Source of the DNA: Azospirillum sp. B21 | Lineage (GTDB): Bacteria; Pseudomonadota; Alphaproteobacteria; Azospirillales; Azospirillaceae | DNA: 64,000 nucleotides | Assembly: GCF_008364825.1 (NCBI RefSeq) | Contig: NZ_VTTO01000005.1 | Coordinates: 162,689-226,688, forward strand | Direction: 5' to 3' | Shown: in pieces, positions 1 to 9,808 of the stretch | Layout of the letters: each line of letters starts with the position of its first letter | Position numbering within the stretch: the first letter of the stretch is position 1 | Notes under the pieces: model-generated | What the model was told of the DNA's origin: nothing | Databases searched by the model: none | What the model saw: only the letters and a program-made list of their open reading frames with translations | Position numbers and translations under genes: made by a program

Positions 1-429
1 GCCATAAGGGCATGCCTGTAACGCTTTGAAATTGCTTGGTTCCCGCAGCGCGCGGCAACTACAGAAGCCGTATATGCGCCGGCGGATCAGGCGGCGGACA
101 TCTTGGATGTCAGGGATTTATGACTTTCGACGTAAACGCCGGTATGTGTCCTTGAGAAAACCTGCGGGTGACCAAATCGGACACGCCGGTCGCCCTTGTC
201 GGTAATGATGTTGATCCATGGTGATGGCGAGTGAACGAACTTTGCGCAACAGCCATGGCCTACCAATCAATCAGTGTGACTGATGCAAAATCCTGAAGGC
301 GAATCAGGGAATTCTTCTAACTTTTTCTTAACTGCTGTCGCTTTTTTCTTGATAGACGCTTGCCTCAAAGGCAGGGGTCGGAAAAAGAATAACACACAGT
401 CAGCGGTCGGACCAAACCAGGGGTTGGGT
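1..429. other. Intergenic region upstream of the chemoreceptor; no gene recognised
   Basis: I see no convincing coding region here. All forward frames close quickly near the left edge, and nothing resembles a tRNA or a known RNA. The region presumably holds the promoter of the chemoreceptor that starts at 430. An in-frame ATG at 283 exists, but the extra 49 residues it would add are low in coding character. Confidence 0.5.
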
Positions 430-2106
430 ATGAGGATGAAGGCTTTGTCGCTGGCGGGCAAGACGGTGGTGCTCTGTGGGGGCGGATTGCTGTTGCTTGC
501 CTTCGCCACGTTCGGTGTCAACGAGTTGCTGCTGACCCGCTATGCCGAACGGGTGGCGATGGAGCGGCAGGAGACCAACATGCGCGTCGCCTGGGACGTG
601 CTGAACCAGTACGGGCAGGCGTTCGACCTGCGCGATGGCAAGCTCTACGCCGGCGACCGCGCGCTCAATGACTTCTTCGAGCCGGTGGACCGGGTCAAGC
701 GGCTGGTCGGCGGCACGGCGACCCTGTTCATGGGCGACCGGCGCGTCGCCACCAACGTGCTGAAGCCCGACGGCAGCCGCGCGGTCGGCACCACGCTGGC
801 GAAGGGGCCGGTCCATGACGCGGTGCTGGGGCGCGGAGTGCCCTATCGCGGGCAGGCGGAAATCCTCGGCACGCCTTTCTACACCGCTTACGATCCGATC
901 AAGGCGCCGGACGGGCGCGTGGTCGGCGTGCTCTATGTCGGCATTCCGAAGGCGGAGTTCTTTGCGACCATCCGCGACACCCAGACGATGATCGCCGCCA
1001 TCAGCGGGGCCGTGACCCTGCTGGTCGCCGCCTGCTGCCTGTTGCTGGCCCGGCGCATGTTCCGGCCGCTGTCGGGCATCCGCGGCGCCATGGAGGATCT
1101 GGCGCGCGGCAACCTGTCGGTCGCCATCCCGGCGCTGGGCCGCAAGGACGAGATCGGCGGCATGGCGAAGGCGCTCAGCGTGTTCAAGGACAACGCCATC
1201 GAGGTCGCCAAGCTGCACGAAACCCAAGCGGAGGAGCGCGCCCGCTCGGTGCAGGAACGGCGCAAGGCGATGGATGCGGTGGCGCACTCCTTCGAAGGGT
1301 CGCTGCTGGGCGTCGTCGAGGTTCTGAGCGCCACCACCACGCAGTTGCAGGCCAACGCCCAGCGCCTGCACGACATCGCCGAGACCGGCAGCGTCCGCGC
1401 CGCCGCCGTCAGCACCGCCGCCGGTGAGGCGAGCGACGACGTCCGCACCGTAGCGGGTGCTTCGGAAGAGTTGAGCATCTCCATCGGCGAGGTCAGCCGG
1501 CAGGTCGAGGAGTCGGCCCGCATGGTCCGCAACGCGGTGGAGGAGGTGACGCGCACCAACCGGACGATGGACGGGCTGGCGGCGGCGGCCGGCAAGATCG
1601 GCGAGGTGGTGACCCTGATCCAGGACATCGCCGGCCAGACCAACCTTCTGGCGCTGAACGCGACCATCGAAGCCGCGCGGGCGGGGGAGGCCGGCAAGGG
1701 CTTCGCCGTGGTAGCCGGAGAGGTGAAGACGCTGGCAAACCAGACCGCGCGCGCGACCGACGACATCGCCCGGCAGGTGGCGGAAATCCAGGCGGTGACC
1801 GGCCATGCCGTGGAGGCCATCGAGGGGATCGGCCGCACCGTGCTGTCGGTCAGCGATCTGGTCGGCCGCATCGCCGTCTCCGCCGACCATCAAGGCGTCA
1901 CCACGGCCGACATCGCCCGCTCGATCCAGCGCGCCGCCGACCGAACGACTGAAGTCACCCACAACATCCGCGAAGTCTCGCAATCCGCGCACGAGACCGG
2001 AACGATGGCGTCGGAGGTCAGCGCCGCGGCCGCCGACCTCGGCCGGCAGGCGATGGCGCTGCGCGATCAGGCGGAGGAGTTCCTGCGCCATGTGCGGGCG
2101 GCCTGA
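430..2106 (+). CDS. Methyl-accepting chemotaxis protein with a periplasmic Cache-type sensor
   Basis: Membrane chemoreceptor of 558 residues that signals to CheA/CheW. Seen in order: a short cytoplasmic N-terminus and first membrane helix (about residues 8-30), a periplasmic ligand domain of about 150 residues resembling a single Cache domain, a second membrane helix (about 186-209), a HAMP linker, and a signalling coiled coil. The conserved hairpin tip reads [18 protein letters not shown] near residues 400-418. I chose the ATG at 430 ([10 protein letters not shown]) rather than the in-frame ATG at 283, because it places the first membrane helix at the N-terminus as usual. No che genes are nearby, so it is an orphan receptor. 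The ligand is not predictable. Confidence 0.93.
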   Translation: MRMKALSLAGKTVVLCGGGLLLLAFATFGVNELLLTRYAERVAMERQETNMRVAWDVLNQYGQAFDLRDGKLYAGDRALNDFFEPVDRVKRLVGGTATLFMGDRRVATNVLKPDGSRAVGTTLAKGPVHDAVLGRGVPYRGQAEILGTPFYTAYDPIKAPDGRVVGVLYVGIPKAEFFATIRDTQTMIAAISGAVTLLVAACCLLLARRMFRPLSGIRGAMEDLARGNLSVAIPALGRKDEIGGMAKALSVFKDNAIEVAKLHETQAEERARSVQERRKAMDAVAHSFEGSLLGVVEVLSATTTQLQANAQRLHDIAETGSVRAAAVSTAAGEASDDVRTVAGASEELSISIGEVSRQVEESARMVRNAVEEVTRTNRTMDGLAAAAGKIGEVVTLIQDIAGQTNLLALNATIEAARAGEAGKGFAVVAGEVKTLANQTARATDDIARQVAEIQAVTGHAVEAIEGIGRTVLSVSDLVGRIAVSADHQGVTTADIARSIQRAADRTTEVTHNIREVSQSAHETGTMASEVSAAAADLGRQAMALRDQAEEFLRHVRAA

Positions 2107-2125
2107 CGGCCTTCCGGTCCACGCC

Positions 2126-2356
2126 TCAGTCCGTCTCGATGGCCCGGCGTTCGGCGGGGTCGATGAGAATGGCGAGTTCCTCGTCGGCCATCGTCAGGCG
2201 CGGCGCCACCGGCAGCTTGAGCAGCTTCTGCATGTCCCGCTCCTGCCGGGACAGCTGAAGGCAGGCCGGACGCAACCGGAAATGCGACCAGGGCGGCACC
2301 GGGCCGAAACAGTCCTGCATGCGTCGGCGGGTGAGGATACGGTCCAGCCAGAGCAT
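2126..2356 (-). CDS. Small hypothetical protein
   Basis: Open frame of 76 residues on the same strand as the membrane protein ending at 2361, starting 4 bases after that stop. I do not recognise it. It has no membrane segment and contains a basic N-terminal half and an acidic tail (AIETD). The main support is its tight position at the end of the betT transcript. It could also be a chance frame in GC-rich DNA. Confidence 0.45.
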   Translation of the reverse strand: MLWLDRILTRRRMQDCFGPVPPWSHFRLRPACLQLSRQERDMQKLLKLPVAPRLTMADEELAILIDPAERRAIETD

Positions 2357-2360
2357 GGGC

Positions 2361-2888
2361 TCAACCCTTCAGATGAAAGGGCAGCAGCAGAAAGCCGGCC
2401 GCCAGGAAGGTCAGCGACAGGATCACCAGTCGCAAGGCACGGGTGCGGCTGCGCGCGCTGACCGTGTTGCCCCAAAGATACTGCTCGAAGGCGATGGAGT
2501 AGCTGGCCGTCATCAGATCCATCATGCCGGCCGCCACCTCCTCCTCCCCTTTGCCGGCGCGCAGGCTCTCTTCCGCCTGGACCAGATCGGTCAGGCGGGG
2601 AGGTTCGTGATGGACGAACAGCCATTCCACCATGAAGACCTGATGGACGGCCCCGAGCAGGGCCAGCACGCTGACCGCGGTCAGCGCGGCGATGGCCACG
2701 GCGATGGGCTCGTTCAGCCGGGAGGCGTCGAAGCGCACCGCCAGGTTTCCCAGGGCGAAGACCGCAAATGAGATCGCCGATACCGGCGTCCCGATGCTGC
2801 TCCGGATCGACTCCCGGCGTGACCGCTCGCTGAGGAAGATCTGCCGGAAATGGTCGTGGCGGAGTTCGCGGGACGACGGCATCGTCAT
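2361..2888 (-). CDS. Hypothetical inner-membrane protein with three hydrophobic segments
   Basis: About 175 residues from the ATG at 2888 (MTMPSSRELRH), one base beyond the stop of the BCCT transporter. Two hydrophobic helices near the middle (around SAISFAVFALG and VAIAALTAVSVLALLGAV) and one near the C-terminus (LVILSLTFLAAGFLLLPF) bracket a cytoplasmic stretch with acidic and basic charge. No enzyme motif is visible and the family is not recognised. The near-zero gap indicates translational coupling with the transporter, so a role linked to osmolyte transport is plausible but unproven. An upstream in-frame ATG at 2942 would overlap the transporter. Confidence 0.7.
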   Translation of the reverse strand: MTMPSSRELRHDHFRQIFLSERSRRESIRSSIGTPVSAISFAVFALGNLAVRFDASRLNEPIAVAIAALTAVSVLALLGAVHQVFMVEWLFVHHEPPRLTDLVQAEESLRAGKGEEEVAAGMMDLMTASYSIAFEQYLWGNTVSARSRTRALRLVILSLTFLAAGFLLLPFHLKG

Positions 2889-2889
2889 C

Positions 2890-4872
2890 TCACCAGCCCA
2901 TCCATTTGCCGTATTCGCGGATGAAATCATGGCGGATGGCACTGCGGCTCATTCGCTCCTGCGGAAGTTGCTTGTGCAGGCCGCCGCGCAGGATGACCTC
3001 GGCCCGCGTCTGCCAGGGCTCGTCATCCTTCTCGATGCCCGAGAAGGCGAAGCTCATGGGATGATAGGCGCGCGCGCGGATCGCGTAGGAGAACTCCTCC
3101 TGGCCGTCCCTCAGCACGGCGATGCCGGCAGTGAAGGAACTGGTGTCGATTTCCACGACGCGGCCGTTTCGTTCCAGCTCCTCCGCGATGTCGCGCAGGG
3201 CCGGCACCACGTCGTCGGCGATGAATCGCGCCACGTTCCGCCGGGCGGCCCCGGCTCCCGGCGGAACCGCCGACTGTCCGCCCCGGCGGCCCAGCATCGC
3301 GGAAAGCCCTTGCCGCCAGTCGCTGTCGCCGGCCGCATCCGCAGCTGGAGCGGTCGCGCTTGCCGCGGCGCGGGTGGTGCGCCTGCCGGGATCGACCTTC
3401 CGCTCGCTTTGCAGGCTGACGACGAGGCCGATGCACATCAACACCATGACGAACGCGAAGGGCAGCGCCGTGGTGACCGCCGCGGTCTGCAGCGCCTGGA
3501 GCCCGCCGACCAGCAGGAGCACCGCCGCCACCACACCCGACAGGAGGGCCCAGAAAATGCGCGTGGCGATCGGCGGATCCTGATTGCCGCCGGAGCCGAT
3601 GATGTCGATGACCATCGCGCCGGAATCGGCGGAGGTGACGAAAAAGGTGACGACCATCAGCGTGGCGATGGCGGAGGTGATGGTGCTGAGCGGCAACCGG
3701 TCCAGCATGACGAACAGCGCGGTCGGCACGCTGTCGGCCACCGCCGCGGCCATGCCGCCGCCTTCGAACATCTCCATGTGGATCGCCGTCTCACCGAACA
3801 CGATGAACCACAGCATGGTCAGGGCGACCGGCGCGAACAGCACGCCGCCGATGAATTCGCGGATGGTGCGGCCGCGCGATACGCGGGCGATGAACATGCC
3901 GACGAAGGGCGCCCAGGAGATCCACCAGCCCCAATAGAACATCGTCCAGCTCGCCTGCCATTCCGCCCCGGAATAGGGCAGGGTGCGGAAGCTGGTGTAG
4001 GGCAGGGTCCACAGGTAGCGGCCGATGCTCTCCACCAGCGTCGACAGCAGGAACACCGTCGGACCCAGCAGGAACACGAAGGTCAGCAGCAGCACGCCCG
4101 CCAGCATGTTCAGTTCGCTCAAACGGCGGATTCCCCGCCCGACGCCGCTGGCGGCGGAGACCGTGGCCACCACCGTGATGACGGCGATCAGCACGATCTG
4201 CTGCACCAGACCCACGTCCAGCAGGCCGAGATAGGCGAAGCCGGCGTTGATCTGCATGACGCCGAGCCCCAGCGAAGTCGCGATCCCGAAGAGCGTGCCG
4301 AAGATGGCGATGATGTCGACGACATGGCCGGGCCAGCCGCGGATGCGATCGCCCAGCAGCGGATAGAGCGCCGACCGGATGGTCAGGGGAAGATCCTGGC
4401 GGTAGGCGAAATAGCCCAGGGACAGCCCGACGACGATGTAGATCGCCCAGGCGTGAAGGCCCCAGTGAAGGAATGCGAGGTTCATCGCCTCGCGCGCGGC
4501 GTCGGGAGTTCCCGCCTCGCCCACGCGCGGATTGGAGAAATGCAGCATCGGCTCGGCGACGCCGTAGAACAGCAGCCCGATGCCCATGCCGGCGCTGAAC
4601 AGCATGGCAAACCAGGACGGGTAACTGAATTCCGGTTCGTCATCGTCGTGGCCCAGCTTGATCGCGCCATACGGGCTGACGAAGAGCCACAGGACGAACA
4701 GCAGGAAGCCTGCGACGACAAGCACGTAGAACCAGCCGAAGTTGCCGACAACAAATGCCTGCATCTCCGATACGCGGGAGCCGAAAGGCTCTGTGAACAA
4801 CGCAGCCAAAGCAACGAACAGTAGAATCAGGCCGCCGGCTGTGAAGGAGACAGTTTTGTTTATCTGGTGCAT
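2890..4872 (-). CDS. betT: BCCT-family choline/betaine transporter with a long C-terminal regulatory tail
   Basis: Twelve-helix secondary transporter of the betaine/choline/carnitine family, 660 residues. The family motif GMGIGLLFYGVAEP lies near residue 95, and the signature WGWWISWAPFVGMFIAR lies around residue 315. The transport core ends near residue 500. A soluble tail of about 160 residues follows, which matches the length and organisation of BetT-type proteins, where the tail senses osmotic state. Choline or glycine betaine import with protons or sodium is the expected role. The substrate is inferred from the BetT-like tail, since no bet oxidation genes are in the window. It is co-directional with two small genes downstream. 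Confidence 0.9.
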   Translation of the reverse strand: MHQINKTVSFTAGGLILLFVALAALFTEPFGSRVSEMQAFVVGNFGWFYVLVVAGFLLFVLWLFVSPYGAIKLGHDDDEPEFSYPSWFAMLFSAGMGIGLLFYGVAEPMLHFSNPRVGEAGTPDAAREAMNLAFLHWGLHAWAIYIVVGLSLGYFAYRQDLPLTIRSALYPLLGDRIRGWPGHVVDIIAIFGTLFGIATSLGLGVMQINAGFAYLGLLDVGLVQQIVLIAVITVVATVSAASGVGRGIRRLSELNMLAGVLLLTFVFLLGPTVFLLSTLVESIGRYLWTLPYTSFRTLPYSGAEWQASWTMFYWGWWISWAPFVGMFIARVSRGRTIREFIGGVLFAPVALTMLWFIVFGETAIHMEMFEGGGMAAAVADSVPTALFVMLDRLPLSTITSAIATLMVVTFFVTSADSGAMVIDIIGSGGNQDPPIATRIFWALLSGVVAAVLLLVGGLQALQTAAVTTALPFAFVMVLMCIGLVVSLQSERKVDPGRRTTRAAASATAPAADAAGDSDWRQGLSAMLGRRGGQSAVPPGAGAARRNVARFIADDVVPALRDIAEELERNGRVVEIDTSSFTAGIAVLRDGQEEFSYAIRARAYHPMSFAFSGIEKDDEPWQTRAEVILRGGLHKQLPQERMSRSAIRHDFIREYGKWMGW

Positions 4873-5195
4873 GGAACCCCATCGTCATCGCTAGATCAGC
4901 CGGATGATACGAAGACTTCCATGCAGGGATAAAGGGCTGCGTTGGGATAATGCCGAGAGAATTCGTATTGAGAGAATATGCGGATTGCCGGTCGGGTTAT
5001 ACGGTGATCTGGCAGGTCATTGGACCGGTTGAGGCCGACGATTGATACCCGTTGCGCGCGCTCTGTTCCGACGTAGGCCGGGTTTGCCCCGTCGATTGGG
5101 AGAGGGATGGGGGGGACTTCAGATCTGCAACCCCTCACCCCAACCCCTCTCCCGCAAGGGGAGAGGGGCTATTGTCTCCCCGCCTTCGCGCTCTC
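4873..5195. other. Intergenic region between betT and an ABC exporter
   Basis: This gap holds the presumed betT promoter near 4880-5050 and an inverted GC-rich repeat at 5094-5169, listed separately. No gene or known RNA was recognised. Confidence 0.6.
5094..5169. repeat. REP/BIME-like inverted repeat (CCCTCACCCC family)
   Basis: A good copy at 5131-5169 is itself a palindrome (CCCCTCTCCC then GGGGAGAGGGG). A degraded inverted partner at 5094-5118 reads GGGAGAGGGATGGGGGGG. The same family recurs at 22685-22799, 52641-52754, 55681-55722 and 63008-63124. Such elements can act as mRNA stabilisers or terminators. Confidence 0.75.
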
Positions 5196-6872
5196 TCAGC
5201 CGTGGGCGGCTAGTTCCTCGTGGGTGATGCGCTGGATGCCGCCTTCGGCACCGACGACATAGACCTCGTCGGCGTTGCGGATGGTCGCCAGACGGTGGGC
5301 GATGATCAGGGTCGTCCGGCCTTCCGCCAGTTCCATCAGGGATTTCTGGATTTCCCGCTCGGTCCGGGTGTCCAGCGCCGAGGTGGCCTCGTCCAGGATG
5401 AGGATCGGCGGGTTCTTCAGGAACATGCGGGCGATGGTCAGGCGCTGTTTCTGGCCGCCCGACAGCTTCACGCCGCGCTCGCCGATGATGGTGTCGAGCC
5501 CGTCGGGCAGCGAGGCGATCAGCCCGTCGAGATGGGCGCGGCGCGCCGCCTCGGTGATCTCGGCATCCGATGCGCCCAGACGGCCATAGGCGATGTTCTC
5601 GCGGATGGTGCCGCCGAACAGGAAGACGTCCTGCTGGACGATGCCGATCTGCCGGCGCAGCGAGGCCAGCGTCATGCTGCGGATGTCGAGCCCGTCGATG
5701 GTGATTGTGCCGCCGGTGATCTCGTAGAAGCGCGGCAGAAGCGAGCAGATCGTCGTCTTGCCGGCACCCGACGGGCCGATGAAGGCGACGGTGGAGCCCG
5801 CCTTGATGCTGAGGTCGACGCCCTTCAGGACCGGGCGGGCGGCGTCATAGCCGAAGGAGACGTCGGTGAAGCGGATGTCGCCCTTCAGCGGCGGCGCCGG
5901 GACGGCGTTGGGCGAATCCGCAATGTCGGGTTGGGTGTCGAGCAGGGCGGTGTAGCGGCGGAAGCCGGCGATGCCGCGCGGATAGGTTTCGATGACCGCG
6001 TTGATCTTCTCGATCGGGCGGAAAAAAGTGTTGACCAGCAGCAGGAAGGCGAAGAATCCGCCCTGGGTCAGTTCCCCCACCAGGACGAAATGGGCGCCGG
6101 TCAGCATGACGACGATCAGGATCAGCCGCATGCTCATGTAGCTGAGCGTCGTCGATGCCGCCATGATCTTGTAGGCGTCGAGCTTGGTCTTGCGGTAGCG
6201 GTCGTTGTCCTCGGCGAACAGCTTGCGCTCGTGGTCCTCGTTGGTGAAGGCCTGGACGACGCGCATGCCGCCGACATTCTCCTCGATGCGGACATTGAAG
6301 TCGCCGACGCGGGAATAGAGCGACTGCCAGTTCTTGGTCATGCGCCCGCCGTAGCGGCTGGTCAGCCACGCGATGACGGGCACGATGGCGGCGGTGATCA
6401 GCGCCAGCGGCAGATGCACCACCGCCATCAGGGCGAAGGCGCCGACGAAGGTCATCACCGCGATCAGCAGGTCTTCGGGGCCGTGGTGCGCCACCTCGCC
6501 GATCTCGTCCAGGTCGCGGGTGACGCGGCCGACGAGATGGCCGGTCTTGTTGTTGTCGTAGAAGCTGAAGGAGAGCTTCTGCAGATGGTCGAAGCTCTTC
6601 CGCCGCATCTCCGTCTCGATGTTGACGCCCAGCTTGTGGCCCCAATAGGTCACGATGGCCATCAACCCGCCATTCGCCATGTAGACCGCCAGCAGCAGTG
6701 CCGTCGCGGCGACGATCAGCGGCCAGTCCTGGGTGGGCAGAAGCTTGTCCACGAAGGCGCGCACCGCCATCGGGAAGCCCAGCTCCAGCAGCCCCGACAG
6801 GATCGCGCAGGAAATGTCGAGAATCAGCAGGCCCTTGTAGGGACGGTAGTAGGCGAGGAAGCGGCGGAGCAT
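5196..6872 (-). CDS. ABC exporter, fused permease and ATPase (half-transporter)
   Basis: Half-size ABC exporter of about 558 residues that should act as a homodimer in the inner membrane. A six-helix membrane domain (about 1-310) is followed by an ATPase domain. Visible motifs are Walker A (GPSGAGKTT), signature (LSGGQKQR), Walker B (ILILDEATSALD) and the H-loop (IIAHRLATI). I prefer the ATG at 6872, preceded by AGAAGAG, over in-frame ATGs at 6884 and 6911. It follows fhuB by about 55 bases on the same strand, so it may be read from the fhu operon, and export of a siderophore or metal-related compound is possible. The fold (MsbA/lipid A exporter-like) does not settle the substrate. Confidence 0.9.
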   Translation of the reverse strand: MLRRFLAYYRPYKGLLILDISCAILSGLLELGFPMAVRAFVDKLLPTQDWPLIVAATALLLAVYMANGGLMAIVTYWGHKLGVNIETEMRRKSFDHLQKLSFSFYDNNKTGHLVGRVTRDLDEIGEVAHHGPEDLLIAVMTFVGAFALMAVVHLPLALITAAIVPVIAWLTSRYGGRMTKNWQSLYSRVGDFNVRIEENVGGMRVVQAFTNEDHERKLFAEDNDRYRKTKLDAYKIMAASTTLSYMSMRLILIVVMLTGAHFVLVGELTQGGFFAFLLLVNTFFRPIEKINAVIETYPRGIAGFRRYTALLDTQPDIADSPNAVPAPPLKGDIRFTDVSFGYDAARPVLKGVDLSIKAGSTVAFIGPSGAGKTTICSLLPRFYEITGGTITIDGLDIRSMTLASLRRQIGIVQQDVFLFGGTIRENIAYGRLGASDAEITEAARRAHLDGLIASLPDGLDTIIGERGVKLSGGQKQRLTIARMFLKNPPILILDEATSALDTRTEREIQKSLMELAEGRTTLIIAHRLATIRNADEVYVVGAEGGIQRITHEELAAHG

Positions 6873-6927
6873 GGCTCTTCTCATTCCGGAACTGAAAATG
6901 GGAATAGGCACGGAGGAATGGAATGGG

Positions 6928-8922
6928 CTAGCCGGCGCGGGGGCTGGCCCGGCTGAGCAACCAGATCAGGTAGGGGCCGGCAAGCAGCGCGGCGAACAAT
7001 CCAAGCGGCAGTTGATACGGGAAGGCGACGGTTCGCGCCAGCCAATCCGACACCACCATCAGGCCGGCGCCGATCAGGACTGCGCCGATGCCCTGCTCAG
7101 TCGCTCGGCCGAGACCGGCGAGCCGCGCGAGATGGGGGGCGATCAGGCCGACGAAGCTCAAGGGACCGACGAAGAGCGCCGCCGCCGCCGTCAGCAGGCC
7201 GGCGAACAGGACCAGAAGGATGCGGCAGCGCTGCACCGGCAGGCCGACCGACCGGGCGGTGACATCGCCGAGCGGCAGGATCTCCAGCCAGCGGGAGGCC
7301 AGCGGCAGGGCCGCCAGCAGCAGCACCGCGGCGCCCGCGCAGAACCAGGCGTCGGCCGGGCCTGCGTCGTTGGTCGACCCGCTCAGCCAGCGCAGCAGGG
7401 TGAAGGCCTGGGGCGTGCCGGTGGCGATGACGGCTGTCAGGACGGCGCTGCACAGCGCGCTCATGGCGATGCCGGCCAGCAGCAGCCGTTCCGGCCCGAA
7501 GCCGGCGCGCAGCGACAGCGCCAGCATGGCGGCAAGCATCAGCACCGCTCCCGCCGCGGAAGCCGCTATCTGCAGGCCGATGCCGGGTGCGGCGACCAGG
7601 AACAGCGCGGCGGTGAGCCCGACGCCCGAGCCGGTGCCAACGCCGAGGATTTCCGGGCTGGCCAGCGGGTTGGCGGTGATGCGCTGCAACAGCATCCCGG
7701 CCGCCGCCAGCATGGCGCCCGCCGCCGCTGCGACCGCCACGCGCGGTCCGCGCCATGCCAGCAGCCGGTCGAGGAGGGAGCCGGTGGCCAGCGACCAGCC
7801 GTCCGGGCCGTAGCCGACGGTCAGGGCAAGGGCCGCGGCGGCAAGGCCCAGCAGGGCGATCACGCCGATCAGCAGGCGGGGATGGGGGCTGCGGCGCGAC
7901 GGGGCGGGCCGGTTGTTCAGCGACGGCCATTCGAACATGCGCAGGCGCGGCAGCAGCCACAGCAGCAGCGGGCCGCCCAGCAGGGCGGTGGCGGCGCCGG
8001 TCGGCACCCGTTCGCCATTGGCGCCGGCCAGAAGCTGCACCAGCCCGTCGGTGACCCAGAGCAGGACCGCGCCGATCAGCGGTGCCGCGACCAGTTTCTG
8101 GCTCTGGGTGCGCGCGCCGCTGAGATGCGCCAGGGCGGGGGCGGCCAGCCCGACGAAGCCGATCACGCCGACCTCCGCCGTCACGCTGGCGGCCAGCCAG
8201 ACCGCGACGCCGATGACGGCGAAGCGCGTGGCGTTCAGGGCGACGCCCAGGCTGCGGGCGCTGGCGTCGTCAAGGCCGAGGATCGCCAGCGGGCGCATCA
8301 GCAGGACGGCGGCGGCGAGCCCGACCAGCAGGCGGAGCGCGATGGTCAGGGTCGGCCCCCAGCTTTGCTGCGCCAGCGCGCCGCCGCCCCAGATGAAGAT
8401 GGAGAAGAGATAATCGCCGTTGGCGAGGATCAGCGCGGCGCTGGCCATGGTCGCGGTCAGCGCCACCATCATGCCGGCGAGGATGACGGCGACCGGCTCC
8501 AGCCCGCGCCGCCATGTCATGGCGAGGATCAGCCCAACCACCGCCAGCCCGCCGGCCAGCGCCACGCCCTCGCGCGCCCGATCCATCAGGGCCGGGGCGT
8601 AGAGCAGCCCCACCGTCATGGCGAGCTGGGCGCCGGCGGATACGCCAAGCGTCGATGGCTCGGCCAGCGGGTTGCGCAGGACGCGCTGGAGCAGCAGCCC
8701 CGACAGGCCCAGCGCCGCCCCGGCGACCAGCGAGACGGCGATGCGCGGCAGGACGCTGTGATAGAGGATGATGGCGTCGAGCCAGTCGGCACCGGTGGGC
8801 GACGCGCCGGCCGGGGCCGGAGAGGCGAGATGCCCGGCGACCTGGACCGTCGACAGGCAGGCGGCGAGGATGGCCAGCCCGCCCCACAGCAGGATGCGGT
8901 TCATCGGCGCGCGCTCAGCCAT
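6928..8922 (-). CDS. fhuB: Ferric hydroxamate ABC permease, double-length FhuB type
   Basis: Inner-membrane permease of 664 residues made of two fused FecCD-type halves, each with about ten helices. Each half carries the cytoplasmic ATPase-contact motif (GLAAPALAHLSG in the first, GLIAPHLARLAG in the second). Most iron-siderophore permeases are single halves of about 330 residues. The doubled form is typical of FhuB, which works without a second permease subunit. The start ATG at 8922 overlaps the end of fhuD by 8 bases. With fhuC and fhuD it forms a complete importer in the same order as the Escherichia coli fhuACDB operon. Confidence 0.93.
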   Translation of the reverse strand: MAERAPMNRILLWGGLAILAACLSTVQVAGHLASPAPAGASPTGADWLDAIILYHSVLPRIAVSLVAGAALGLSGLLLQRVLRNPLAEPSTLGVSAGAQLAMTVGLLYAPALMDRAREGVALAGGLAVVGLILAMTWRRGLEPVAVILAGMMVALTATMASAALILANGDYLFSIFIWGGGALAQQSWGPTLTIALRLLVGLAAAVLLMRPLAILGLDDASARSLGVALNATRFAVIGVAVWLAASVTAEVGVIGFVGLAAPALAHLSGARTQSQKLVAAPLIGAVLLWVTDGLVQLLAGANGERVPTGAATALLGGPLLLWLLPRLRMFEWPSLNNRPAPSRRSPHPRLLIGVIALLGLAAAALALTVGYGPDGWSLATGSLLDRLLAWRGPRVAVAAAAGAMLAAAGMLLQRITANPLASPEILGVGTGSGVGLTAALFLVAAPGIGLQIAASAAGAVLMLAAMLALSLRAGFGPERLLLAGIAMSALCSAVLTAVIATGTPQAFTLLRWLSGSTNDAGPADAWFCAGAAVLLLAALPLASRWLEILPLGDVTARSVGLPVQRCRILLVLFAGLLTAAAALFVGPLSFVGLIAPHLARLAGLGRATEQGIGAVLIGAGLMVVSDWLARTVAFPYQLPLGLFAALLAGPYLIWLLSRASPRAG

Positions 8923-9808
8923 TGCCGTTTCCTTGCAGAAGGGCGGCGGTGGCGAGGCGGGCGAAGCGCAGGGCGGCCGGCAGACCTCCGAAATGGTTGA
9001 CCGCCTCGATCACCGCCACACGGTTTTCCCGCACCATCGGCAGGGCCTGCCACAGGGCGCTGTCCGCCAGCGTCCGCACCGCGTCGGCGGGAACCGGCGG
9101 CACGACGATGACGGTGGCGTCGGGGAAGCGGGCCAGCGTCTCGATGCCGACCGGGGCGGTGGCGCTGTAGCTGGACTGTGCCGCCCAGCCATTCTCGACG
9201 CCGAGCCGGTGGAGCACGTCGCCAAACATGCTGTCGGTGCCGAAGGCGCGGAAATGGCGGGCGTCGCCGAAATTGATCGCCAGGACCGGCCGGCGGCCGA
9301 TGCCGGTCAGGCTCCCGCGCAGGCGGGCGATTTCCGCTTTCGTGTCGACGACGACGGCCTGCGCCCGTGCCTCGTGGCCGAGCAGCCGGCCGAGGGTGAG
9401 GGCGGCTTCCGCAGCGGCGGCGTAGGGCGGGACGCCCGGCGCGTAGATCGACAGCGACACGGTTTCCGCGACCCGCTCCAGGCTGGCGCGCTGGCCCTCG
9501 TAGTAGTTGGAGGTGAGGATCAGGTCCGGCTCCGCGAGGTTCAGCGCCTCGTAGTTCGGCGTGCCGCGCAGGCCGATGTCGCTGACGGAAGCCGGCACGG
9601 TGGGCTCGACGACGGTCTTGCGGAATTGCAGCAGTTCGGTGGCGGCGACCGGGACCACCCCCAGCGCCAGCACCGTTTCCAGCAGCGCCCAGTCGATGAC
9701 CGCCACCCGCGTCGGCAGGGCGGCCAATGCTAGGCGGGGCATCAATGCAAGCCCGGCGGTCAGGCCCAGCGCGTGGCGCCGCGATATCGTCCTTGCCGCA
9801 GCCATCAC
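8915..9808 (-). CDS. fhuD: Periplasmic iron-siderophore binding protein, FhuD type
   Basis: Binding protein of 297 residues for the FhuB/FhuC importer. The N-terminus has a twin-arginine type signal (ISRRHALGLTAG), suggesting Tat export. The mature part shows the class III binding-protein plan, with a receptor-side N-lobe (TRVAVIDWALLETVLALG) and a C-lobe ending ALRFARLAT. Length and context fit hydroxamate siderophore binding. It overlaps fhuC by four bases (ATGA) and fhuB by eight, so translation of the three genes is coupled. Confidence 0.9.
   Translation of the reverse strand: MMAAARTISRRHALGLTAGLALMPRLALAALPTRVAVIDWALLETVLALGVVPVAATELLQFRKTVVEPTVPASVSDIGLRGTPNYEALNLAEPDLILTSNYYEGQRASLERVAETVSLSIYAPGVPPYAAAAEAALTLGRLLGHEARAQAVVVDTKAEIARLRGSLTGIGRRPVLAINFGDARHFRAFGTDSMFGDVLHRLGVENGWAAQSSYSATAPVGIETLARFPDATVIVVPPVPADAVRTLADSALWQALPMVRENRVAVIEAVNHFGGLPAALRFARLATAALLQGNGNG

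Noticed and set aside
283..429. Longer N-terminus for the chemoreceptor
   Set aside because: It would add 49 residues before the first membrane helix, with AT-rich, non-coding character and no conserved feature.
2692..4824. Open frame of 710 codons on the plus strand opposite betT
   Set aside because: It is rich in Arg, Asp, Gln and His with no domain, and lies exactly antisense to a clear BCCT transporter. High GC removes stop codons in this frame.
5131..5169. Intrinsic terminator at the GC-rich palindrome
   Set aside because: The hairpin has no U-run and recurs at several places as a repeat family, so it was listed as a repeat.
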